Shown here in pieces: positions 53,813 to 64,000 of a DNA stretch of 64,000 nt. The notes under the pieces were generated by a model, which was not told where the DNA came from, did not search any database, and saw only the letters and a list, made by a program, of their open reading frames with translations. Each line of letters opens with the position of its first letter. The first letter of the stretch is position 1. The stretch comes from Polyodon spathula. Its lineage: Eukaryota > Chordata > Actinopteri > Acipenseriformes > Polyodontidae. The stretch is taken from the NCBI RefSeq assembly GCF_017654505.1, contig NC_054555.1:2526835-2590834 (forward strand), given 5' to 3'. Both the position numbers and the translations under genes were made by a program.

Positions 53813-54445
53813 ATCAGCTCATTATTGAAGCATATAGATCAAAGTTTTGTGAAAAAATATGTAACAAAGTAAGTTTGAGTTCATATGTGTTAAAACCATG
53901 TGCTTTTCTGGAACAAGACTGTACATGCTTGTTATAACTTATACTTAAATACACATTTGGATCTACTGTATGATTTTTGGGAGAAGCAACCCTAATACTT
54001 TGTTATAGGAGTGTTTTCATGACTAGGCACAGTAGATTTCCTCAAAGCATTTAGCTTAATGCATTCCTTATGTCTGTGAATATATGGATGTGCAAGGTAA
54101 TCAGACATGAATAATAGATTTCACTTAGCAGATGTATTCTTTATTTTTTTGTCAGTTCTAAGGATAAGGTCACCATAACAATCAGTTATATGATCCTATC
54201 TGTATTCTACTGAGAACTGTAGTTAACATGATTCATCAGCAGGATCAATAAGTGGAAGAGACAGGTTTCTCATTGTGTGCTTGCTTTGGAATAAAGAGCC
54301 TTCTCTGGTAAAGAGCTGTGCTCATTTTAACTTGCTATTGTCCCACAGAAAGGCGGAGATGTGTCGGGTACTTTTTGTAACAAATACACATTTTTGTAAT
54401 TAATTCTGGTACTTGGACCTTCTTGTATATTCAGAAACCAGATCA

Positions 54446-54448
<3 letters not shown>
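53813..54448. other. Non-coding stretch, no gene recognised
   Basis: No repeat or gene recognised. Confidence 0.5.

Positions 54449-54518
<70 letters not shown>
54449..54518. repeat. (GT)n microsatellite
   Basis: About 35 uninterrupted GT units lying directly before the Tc1-like fragment. Confidence 0.97.
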
Positions 54519-54521
<3 letters not shown>

Positions 54522-54524
54522 GTG

Positions 54525-54860
54525 CTCAAAAGAGAAAACTTCCCAACATCTTGTATCTGATCATGCCCAGTCAGAGCCTCAACCTAAATCCAATTAAAAA
54601 TTTGTGGCATGACTTGAAGATTGCTGTCCATCAACTCTCCCCAAGGAACTTGACAGAGCTTGAACAATTTTGTAAAGAAGAATGGTCAGATATTGTCAAA
54701 TCTAGGTGTGCAAAGTTGGAGAGACCTATACCAACAGACTCACAGCTGAAATTGTACCACTATTGTATACTACCACTACAACACAATGGGGAAGACAGAA
54801 CCCATGCAGCCTTCAAAGAGACCAAAACATTCGGAATTGCTGTAGACGTCAATTAAAAAT
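54525..54860 (+). pseudogene. Tc1-like transposase, C-terminal fragment
   Basis: The translation contains MPSQSLNLNPIKNLWHDLKI, then SPRNLTELEQFCKEEW and KSRCAKLE, matching the end of Tc1 transposases (family form: PSQSPDLNPIENLW). These enzymes cut and paste DNA using a DDE catalytic triad. The glutamate of the IENLW word, which supplies the third catalytic residue in Tc1-type enzymes, is lysine here (IKNLW), and SPDLN has become SLNLN. After CAKL the frame appears shifted, near 54717-54720, judged from the lost VETY word. The N-terminal DNA-binding domain and first two catalytic aspartates are absent. I found no inverted terminal repeats. The long GT microsatellite replaces whatever lay upstream. 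Confidence 0.8.
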
Positions 54861-55975
54861 TAATCTTTAACATTTACTTCATATTCAGTTGCAGGAGAGA
54901 AAAAGGGTCTCAAGTCTAATTGATCAATTTGATGAAAACAATCATGGATATGGATATGAAGACATTTAATTGTGCAAGAACACCCTGAAGGATGCAACCA
55001 CTATGTTTTGAATTAATACATAGCTCTTAAAGGACTGCCCCTCAATATGGGAATTAATTATTATGCCTTTGTGTCTATAATTGCTTAAAGAGTTATCAAT
55101 ACTTTGCATAAGCCAAATTAACTTACTTTCTAATGCATTAGTTGTTGGAAACAGCGTAACAGTTGTCCCTTGTTTGTTGGTGTATTCAAAATGTCCCTCA
55201 ACTACACACGTTGCAAGCTGAAATCATGTTCAAATCCACATCATTGTGTGTTTTCCTTAGGGCACTGAGTATAATTTCAAATATTGGACTATATTGAATA
55301 ATAAATAATATAATGTACCTTTAAAATTGAAACATGCAAACATTTGTAAACCTTTAATTAAGAGACATGAGATGAGATGATTGCTTGGGGACTTTGTTTT
55401 GCCCTGTTAACGCCTAATAGATCAAGACATACTGAAATGTAGCTTTTTCTGTTTTCATGCTCTCTGTCCACTACAAAAATTCACCAAAATTCATTCACAA
55501 AACTCCTTGAATATTTGATCAAAGATATACTGCTGACAAGAAGATTAGTACTCCATCAGGTTTGGAATTAACCTTGTCTTGCTCATCATCCTGTTGGGAA
55601 AGGTATTGATAAACTCCTCATTGGTATTTCAAGCCCTTAACGCCCAGAGTGTGAGAAGGCCATTAGATCGGGGGTAAAATATATTCTTCAATCAGCTAGA
55701 CACATTTCGATTCAACTCACATCCCATCAGAGGTGATACTGGAACATAACTGCTTGAAATAGGTATTCAATGTGATGTGTACAGTTTTGTGTCAAAACAG
55801 TACAGATTCATAGCTTTCTGAAAGGTTTACTTGACAAATAACAATTTAGCAACTGTATCAGAATATCCATTTATGTATCTTTAGCTCTTTATGTTCATAT
55901 CTACATTTTGTCTTGTACAACTGTATACGGTGTGATTGATCTATGACTCCCACTGTCGTACATGAGTCTGCGTTC

Positions 55976-56008
<33 letters not shown>

Positions 56009-59000
56009 AACCTGTTCTTGGAACTTATGTAGCATTGTCCAGTCTGTGCTCTCATGTGTGAGCTTGTAATCCTGACCTGTCATCAATTGGGCCTGTGGCT
56101 TTGTTCTTTAATGTCAGGTGAGAGTTCTTTCTCAAATCAATGCACAAGCTGGTGCTCCCTTTGCTTGTTAATAGTATTGCCTGTACTGATACCACACTGA
56201 CATATGAAGAAATAAAGGAGTTATTTATTATTAATATTACTATTTTTTGTTTTGAGGTAGCCTTCCTTCACATCAAACCCACCCCCAAACTTTTATGACT
56301 GTTATCTGGAAACAATATGATTAAATTAACTTGACCATATCTACTTATGTGACCCCACTAAAAATCTGACTCCTACTGCTGAATATAATACAAAACATTA
56401 TGTCTTTTTGTCAGATGGATTCCGTTAATGTATATCTTAATACAGCTTGGTAGACTGTCTATTTTATAAAGTGTATCAGTCAACATCAATATAGGAAAAT
56501 ATGTTTTAGTGTAGGAGTCTTAACTTGTGTTACTCACACACCCTGCAACCAAGTTCAATAAAATACATTTAAGTCAAGACTACTGATTACAACTGCTCAA
56601 GAGTGCATTGTGATGTGAGTTGAAAAGCCTGAACTGTTCCAAACTGTCCAGGCGTATATGGAGTCATGTGGTAACCTTATGTATACACGTATTTGACCAA
56701 CCTTCCTTCCTTTCTCGCCTCCAACAACATCTTGATTCATCATGATGAATGGAGAGAGCGGTACTGTGATCATGTTCTGAGAAACAGGCAGAACAATGCA
56801 CATGCTGTATAAACCGCTTGTATTCAGCAGTGCTGTTCAATTGTAGTTCTAATCAAGCTGTTCACATTCCCTGATTGCTTCACCCTGGTACTGTGCTTTT
56901 GCAAGCACTCACAAACAACAACAGGGTTATAACTGTGCATTACATAAACCTTGTGATCACTTTGATCAAAATAAGTTTTCAACATGAACCGTAACATTGG
57001 AAAGCAATATATGAAAAGAACTTTTATGTAACCTGCTAATTGCTATCATCTATTGTTTTATTGTATTCAGAATGCTCAAGGGGGTGTTAATACATTATTA
57101 TTAGAAGTGGGATCAAGTGACTTTTTCAGAAGTGGTAAACTCCCAGATCCCATAAGGGGACATAGATACTAAAGATGTGATACAATGGGAACCGAAGCTA
57201 AGTATGAGTGTGAATCTAAAAAGTACAGAGGTGTATCTTTTCACATCAGAGAACTGGAAATACACCTATTTTTATTTTCACTTGCTTTCCATGTATGGAT
57301 GACACACTTTTTACATGTATTTTATATACAGTATCTATTTGCTCTGGAAACTAGTTAAACACAGTATCATACATGGCCAGTGGTGGATCTGCATCAATCT
57401 AGTTTTGCAGTAATGAGGTGAAATGATTTTCCATAAGGCCAAACATTAAGCCACTGACTAAATTAGAATTTCAAACCAGCTTTGTGGTTCTCCACTGTGA
57501 CTGTACAATAACTCATGAAAAACTGCAGAACAATTTAGGAATATTTTTATAGAAAATATTTTACAAAACAAAGGAATATCACAGAAAATAAATACATCAT
57601 TAGGTGATATTGTTCTTACACAACTTTTCATCCAACCCCTCTTTGGTTGTTTTCTGTTGATCTGCTCTTTTAAAAAACACACACTTTATTTACTGGCTTT
57701 TGCGTGTTTCTATGGGAACTCGGAGTGGTGGAGGACTGTCGACCATTACAACAAGATGCTAGCTAGGTCTGCTCACCAGGTCTGCTAGGTGTTTGTCAGC
57801 CAAACCAAGAGAGATTAATACAGGGTGGATTACAGATTGTTTTTTTTTCTTTTGTTTTGTAATATAGATAATATAAGAGTTTCGTTAAGATACACGCTGC
57901 TCTTTAAGAATTTCAATGTCAATTAATGTGATTCTGTTGATAGAAATCCACATCTTAATTTTAGTCAGGTCGACTTTTACATTCGCTTATTCTCTTTCAA
58001 TAAAAAAAATCACCTAATTTGTACATGCTAAATAAACTCCTCATACTGGTAATTTTCTTCAACACAAAACTATTTAAATCTGATCAATTCTGTGCAGGCT
58101 TTATGTTTTCTTAACACGGTAGATAGAAAACAAAAGTAATTCCACGAAACAATAAAGTTTGAGAAGAACAGTGCCAGGTATTAATAGCATATGATGATTA
58201 TAAATGCAAATTATGTTAATTACATTAATTACTAGGCATAGAAATGAAAAAGTTAATCAAAGCAGTTTTCTTAATAGTTTTAAAAGGCTAATTATAATTA
58301 CCGCAGTGACAAGTAGAGCAAGTATTTGCATTCCAAGATTTTCATTCCAGCATTGTACTGTTGAAGCAGATTCCCATGACACTCAGTATTCTTAGTATTT
58401 GTTTCCACACAGTGTTCACTAGTCAGGGCATTATGTGGGAAACACTTTGCTGTGCATTGTTAGTGTAATTCCTTGTAATAATACCAAGATGTAATTACAA
58501 AGCAACCGCATGCTTAATTACAAAATAAAACAGGTTGGCTGTTTCTAGTGTCTTTTGTAATTACACTGTAATTGCACATGTAATATGTGTAATTACTACG
58601 CAGTTACTATGTAACCACATATTTAATTACTAGGAGGTGGATATGCAGTAATGACGATAGTGGAGGAGCAAATCAACACAGCTATAAGGGTGAAGGAAAG
58701 TGTCTTTCAAAGCTTCAAGCATGGTTCTATACAAAAGTGCAGGGCTCTCTCTTTATATTAGACGTGAAGTATAGAAAACAATGAATTAGTAATGGGCCCT
58801 GTTGAAAAATAGAGGACTTTTACAATTTACCGTCAACATGCCTGTCAAAACAGTGAACACAAATGCGATAAGGGGGGTGGGTGGGGGGGGCTGCTTTGTG
58901 AAGCAATACTAAAAATGTGCACAGTGGTATTCAGGATGCTCAAGATGTCTTTTGAGCTCATAAGGTGACAACCAACATACCCACCAATCTCACAGCAATA

Positions 59001-59484
59001 TTGTTCATAACTGTCTAGACGCTTTGCACAATGCATGCATTGTGGATGCTTCTTCTTTGTTTTCTTCTTGACTGAACTTACCAAGTGACAGGTGAGATTT
59101 TATGGTGAGGATGGGACACATCCAATCATTAAAAAATGTTGTTATTTTTTTTTTTGATAGATTCATTCATTCTTTTTTACTTTAATTTTCCTTATTGCTT
59201 TTTTAAATAGTAGTTTTATTTGTTGGCTGCTCTCAAATGATCAAATATTTGTATTCTTTCAATACTATACAGCAAATATTAAACCCAGGGGAGAAATTTG
59301 CAAATTGAGTGGCTTTATCAGAAGTTTTTCTGACTTACGGTTATCAGAAATCAGTTGGTGGTAACTTAACTTCATTGTTATCAGTACCATTGCAATTTCT
59401 GTGAAAGCTTTAACTAGGAAATCTCTGTGTCATCTAAAGACATGGGTGAGCCTTACTAATCCTTACCCAGGGTGTAATAACATC
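54861..59484. other. Non-coding, with poly-T run
   Basis: A T30 run lies at 55977-56006. Open frames (56597-56803, 57458-57682, 58204-58395, 58845-59084) lack motifs. The stretch 58450-58630 has TTAC/GTAA-rich words (TGTAATTACAAAGCAACCGC, TAATTACTACGCAGTTACTA) like family A and the 28.3 kb piece, but without core or clear ends. A G-rich run lies at 58872-58890. Confidence 0.45.
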
Positions 59485-59635
59485 AACATTAGCTTTTTAA
59501 AGCCATTGTAGGTCTAGTGCTCTTGAAGGAAGAACCATTCAATACTAGTAGCATGAACATTGGCTTTCTAAAGCCATTCTAGGTGCCGTGCTCTTGAAGG
59601 AAGACAACACATTCAATAACAATTGGCTTTGTCAT
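59485..59635. repeat. Tandem repeat, about 2 x 71 bp plus partial third copy
   Basis: Units begin AACATTAGCTTTTTAAAGCC at 59485 and AACATTGGCTTTCTAAAGCC at 59556. Both contain GTGCTCTTGAAGGAAGA and CATTCAATA. A third unit starts AACAATTGGCTTT near 59618 and stops. No recognised family. Confidence 0.85.
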
Positions 59636-59987
59636 GTAATATCTCACTGCAGGCCCCTAGGACATCAGCTGCTGCAGTCACTTTAGTGATGTGCTAATTA
59701 AAGCTGATAACTCGTTTTCTTTGTGATCACCTGTGAATGTGCCCAGTGCTGTAACCTAATATAAAGTGATTTGGCATGCACTGTTATGTCCAATTAGTCT
59801 GGTGGCTCCATGAATACCAGATATTTGGTTGAATCAGTTCAATAAACATTATCTAGCCATAAAGCTGGTGCTGCATGCATGCTACATGTAAAGTTCCACA
59901 GCGGCATGGCGTGATGTATCTTTAGCATACAAGCTTCTCCAAGATTACACAAAGGACATTTTAGATTTTTAAGCATTTGCAGTTCGG

Positions 59988-60149
<162 letters not shown>

Positions 60150-60216
60150 GATTTTACATGATACATTATTAATACATAACTAAAACCCAAGTGCTGACAC
60201 TTATTATAAAGTGTTA
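60150..60216 (-). mobile_element. Possible MITE end of the GGTAACACTTTA type
   Basis: On the minus strand the segment starts GGTAACACTTTATAATAAGT, the same terminal word as family B, and runs for about 65 bases into the GATA array. The other end is not found, so only one arm is proposed. Confidence 0.4.
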
Positions 60217-60384
60217 CCAAGTATACAGTATGCCTTGGAGTAAAGATAATGTGTGGTAAAGCACAGGCATGTATCACAGGTGATTATGAACAATCGTGCT
60301 GTACCAATGTTTAAGAACTTGCACACTATATTATTTCACAGCATTAGCAAAACTAAATACAATACTGTACATCTGCAGCATAAC

Positions 60385-60432
60385 AAGTATAATAGTTAGA
60401 GTTAGGGTTAGTGTTAGGGTTAAGTTTAGTTG
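60385..60432. repeat. Short interstitial TTAGGG-like tract
   Basis: TTAGAGTTAGGGTTAGTGTT then AGGGTTAAGTTTAG. Degenerate, like the cores of family A, and probably a remnant of one; recognisable arms are not present. Confidence 0.5.
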
Positions 60433-63179
60433 GTGGAGTTTGCCCTTCATTTTTGCTATGCCTTTTTGTATGCTTGTGTAATAGAACTGAAGCTTTCCAT
60501 TTGTGCATGCTGTGTTTCTCTTTATTGCTTTTCAATGTTTATTTTGTTCTTTGAAATTAAGTCTACACTGGTTGCAGTGCACAGAGATGTTTTCTATCCA
60601 GTTTCTTAGTTACTCTGAGATGACCGCACTGTCAGCAGTGTAAAGTCAACCGCGGCCTGAGCACAGGAACCAGCACTCCTGAGTGTGAGTATGATACCAA
60701 TTGTACTAGCGGGGCTTGGCAGTGTCTGCTATCTTTACCATTGTATTCTTAATTGCTATTGATTTCAAATGTCATTCACTGCAGCAAAACAACAGGCTCA
60801 TCTCAGCAATGCACAAGGGATGTTGGTAAAGGGCAGGAGGGTTGTAAGAGCCACAGCAACACCTAAAAACACCCTAGAGTCTTTCATAAATAAATACACA
60901 TGCACTATACATTGCCTGCAGGTGATAAGTTCTTGAGTTCAAAAGATATCAAACTGGTCAGAGGGGAGTTTGCATCCCCTGACTCCTCACTCTAGTATGC
61001 GTTTTCACAGAACCCATGCATCCCCATTGACTGTATGATTGACTTTCCATCTGCAGCTGGCTTTGGTTCTCTGTCAGCGCTGACAGGTCTGCAATGCAAG
61101 ATGCACAGCTCTGAAGGATGCTGGCACATTTCCTTTTAAACCATCAAAACACAAACAAACAAACAAAAACACCTCGCTTCTGCAAACATCCTCTTTGTGT
61201 TCATGTAACGAGGGATTTGAGTTCGCGTCCTGCCTTGAAATGTGTTCCAGCTGAAATACAGGGCCTCTCTTGCCCGGACTATTTTAATGAACACGTTCTA
61301 TTGGAAATACAAGTGTCAATCAATGTGAGAAAGGGTGTATCTTTTAACTTTCTACAGCTGATTTACAGAAACAGCGGAGACCTGGCATGCAATCAATCCC
61401 ATTTTATTTGCTGTATGACTTTCACTCGTGTAACCCTATCTAAAGGAGAAACAACTCAATTTTAATGATCAGAAAGTCATCAGTAATATCTGGAGTGTGC
61501 TCTATAAATATAATCCAGGATAAAAACAGGACATAAATCAGGCTGGAAATAATGCTCTGGAGGAGGGTGAGGGCGGGGTTGGGGGTGGGCGAAACCTCCT
61601 CCCAACCTCTTTGCAGAGCTAGAAGCTTGTACACAGGCATGGTAGCCTTGATCCCTGGGACTCTATTGAGGTTCAGAGCACAGGATGAACCCCCACCCTC
61701 CCAAAGCCAAGACCACTTTCTCTGAAGAAAGAAAATCTGCAAGCTGGTAGGAAGGTGAAGGCTGCAAGCTGCAAAATCCATGAAACAGAGAGATATGCAG
61801 GGATACAAATGAAAGGGCTTGGACAGGAGAGGTATGAAAAGTCAAGGTTTTCAAAGAGCATCTGAGAACCACAGCTAGACTTTTTAATTTAAACATTCTC
61901 ACTAAAGGGCTCAACACAGAAAGAGACGGCACTGCTTTCTAATTAAATACAGGTGTGCATCTCACCATAGGAGGACATGGCTGCTAGGATGTCATTTGGG
62001 AGATACAGCTCTGAGAACGCTGGGTATAATCCACAATGGAAATTCCAGAACTCCAATAGAGCTATTGGCACCATCTAGTCATTTATTTAGTAGTACAGAG
62101 ACTCAGGGAATAAAAATATATTTTACTGTTACAGAATATGAGGGACATTGTATTATTTGTATTATTACATTATTATTATGAAAAACAATCAAACACAAAA
62201 TAATAATGATTACAGTACAATCCCTGGGCCTCAGAAAGCATTCTGTATAAATTACTTCAAAAGTGGTGAGGTGTAGCTACTGTCAGTTTGTCATAGAATA
62301 ACTTGTTTTTCCCCCACTTGATTTTTCCTATAAGAATCTAAAAAGGCTGTGGAACAAGATAATTTTCTCATTTAATGCATAGCTTATCAGTAGTAAATGT
62401 AGAACTGTTGATAGGGTGCATATTTAATGCATGAATTTGGCTTTCAAATAAGATTGAATTGTAAGAATGTCTGCTTGTACGCTTAGCCGCGGGAGTGAAG
62501 TTGGTTACATGTGAGAGATATAATAATACTTAGAAATCTCTCTTCTCCCCTGTTTTGTTCACTGTGGGAGAATATTTATGTTATTAAAGCCAAAAGTCTA
62601 TCAAAGGTGCTGAGGCAATTACAGGAAACTTTCCAAGCATGAAATCCCAGCTGCCTCATATTGATAGATCTCTGTACGTACTCTGCAGCCTGTCCTTAAA
62701 GAGCACCTTTTTTTTTTACACCTGCTTACATTTCATTCCAGAGAATTGTTCAGGCATGGTTCTAGAGTCTACCTTTTAGTGTCTGTGAATTCTGACATGC
62801 TAAGAAGCCCTTTACATTATAAGTTGTTTAACACAGTGGAACAAATGAAAGGTCAACGACTCTGGGCATGAGCTATCTGCTCGCATATTCTGTGCAATTC
62901 GAATGCTAGAGCTGTTCTTGCGCATATGCGACTCAAACTCCCGTCAGACAATCTGAAGGTCAGATGACAGATCCTGCTGCAGGGCTTTCAGAGAATCCTG
63001 TACCTTGGTGTCCTATGTGGTGGCAACATGTGCTGCCCTCAAGTTTCTGTAAGCATTCAAGGGAAATCCGCTGGCAAACTCCCAGGCAAACAATACTCCC
63101 AGCTGAGACAACACCCAGGAGCAAGGGGTGACATCATAGCATCTGTCGCCCCCCTGCCCCCCAGGCTACCATTGTAACA
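60433..63179. other. Non-coding stretch, no gene recognised
   Basis: Open frames at 61118-61465 and, on the minus strand, 61440-61932 lie in sequence that is richer in GC but they overlap one another and have no recognisable domain. A G-quadruplex-type run lies at 61565-61589. A candidate conserved element is at 62570-62665. Confidence 0.45.
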
Positions 63180-63660
63180 GAACCACAACAGTGTACGCGT
63201 TTTAAACACGGATAACAAGGGTCGGAGACAAGACAACAGGCATAATCAGACCTGTAGTGTGTACAGGGGGGGGGGGGAGTAAAGAGGGGCACGGTAGCGT
63301 GTTCTAACCAACTATAACACACTGTAAGTCTTTATAAGCTAATACGTACATAGAACGGACGGCCCGAAAGCGCTTAGGCATGGATACCACAGGAAGATAC
63401 AAAGGCCACACCTATGTACACGACGGGAGTTCACAGACATGCGTATTCCATGTTAGGCGCGACCGTTTAGGGATCCCGTTTTGCTGTAGGGTCGACCGGT
63501 GCATGGTTGTGGGGTCCTCGTTCCAACAGAGGGGGGCTATGGCGAGGCACTACTACTAATGTACCACGTAGAAGCAATCCAACAGGCTGATAGTGTACGC
63601 GAGGAAGTAAAAAAAAAGCGGGGGGGGGGGGGGGGGGGGGGGGGCGGACGGAGGGAGTAA
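63180..63660. other. CpG-rich segment of anomalous composition with poly-G runs
   Basis: I count about 27 CpG in roughly 480 bases, near the number expected from base composition, while the rest of the window is strongly CpG-depleted. It includes G12 at 63266-63277, G25 at 63620-63644 and no recognisable repeat, motif or frame. Short tails before it contain C-runs (63147-63163). Either a CpG island or a stretch of low assembly accuracy; I lean to the latter because of the poly-G runs and the lack of any gene. Confidence 0.6.
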
Positions 63661-64000
63661 TAGGTAGACAAGAGCTGTGAGTGTATTACAACTATCATAT
63701 GGGACAGAACTGAAAGTACAAAATGGTGTCGAATTATGTTCACCAATCGGTCCTTCGGCCCAAGCTTGATGGCAGTTCTTCTGTATTACCACAAATATTC
63801 CAAATGTTGGAATCATTCCTGTGCTTCTGAGCATATCCAGACACTAACATTGAAATACCTGAAACAAATTGATACAACGCAGGAATGATTGGATCGCAGC
63901 CTCTCTTTTTACCAGTGCAAGCTAGAAGCACCATGAGTTTCTGATTAAACACTGCAAGTGATGTGAGCAAGGTATGCTAGTGTTAAGTTGACTATTTTTC
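63661..64000. other. Non-coding stretch, no gene recognised
   Basis: Composition returns to that of the rest of the window. Minus-strand frames 63537-63970 partly run through the poly-G tract (read as poly-Pro) and show no motif. Confidence 0.5.

Noticed and set aside
61440..61932. Three overlapping minus-strand frames in a richer-GC stretch
   Set aside because: No domain or consistent reading frame; length is explained by local GC content.
63537..63834. Proline-rich minus-strand frames
   Set aside because: The prolines come from the G25 run, in a patch of doubtful assembly.

Overview
The window reads as vertebrate non-coding DNA, most likely from a non-teleost ray-finned fish such as a sturgeon or paddlefish. 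It is AT-rich and CpG-poor, carries long dinucleotide and trinucleotide microsatellites, and holds fish-type transposon relics. The best pointer to lineage is a truncated CR1-like LINE whose 3' end has the octamer tail (TTCTTATG)n that I remember as abundant in sturgeon, gar and related genomes. The species call is an inference; no gene in the window fixes it.

I found no convincing host protein-coding exon, no rRNA or tRNA gene and no CRISPR array. Nearly all short open frames are chance frames or simple-sequence artefacts. The only clear protein relics belong to mobile elements: a reverse transcriptase pseudogene at 3163-5241 and the C-terminal end of a Tc1-like transposase at 54525-54860. 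One open frame at 40561-40839, ending in two NPxY-type motifs, is left as a weak exon candidate.

Layout: 1-3.1 kb is plain sequence with a 3 x 52 bp tandem repeat; 3.16-5.3 kb is the LINE; 5.3-9.1 kb is plain. Palindromic foldback elements lie at 9.1-9.4, 15.9-16.1 and 37.6-37.7 kb. A palindromic family with telomere-like cores, GGTTAG/CTAACC repeats between arms rich in TTACATAG/TAGTTACA words, recurs at about 10.5, 18.5, 31.8, 37.3, 50.6 and 52.4 kb, with looser relatives near 28.3, 41.3, 58.5 and 60.4 kb. A second long-TIR family is present twice, at 26.7 and 48.3 kb, and one copy shows a likely 8-bp target duplication. A complete solo LTR with a 5-bp target duplication lies at 19542-19955. 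A dispersed repeat occurs in opposite orientations near 39.3-39.6 and 53.6-53.8 kb. From 63.18 to 63.66 kb base composition changes abruptly: CpG is frequent and poly-G runs appear, which is either a CpG island or a poorly resolved patch of the assembly.

Nothing here works together as a pathway. The window is best described as intergenic or deep-intronic sequence built by successive insertion of LINE, LTR, Tc1 and foldback elements, with some unique stretches that could be conserved regulatory DNA.
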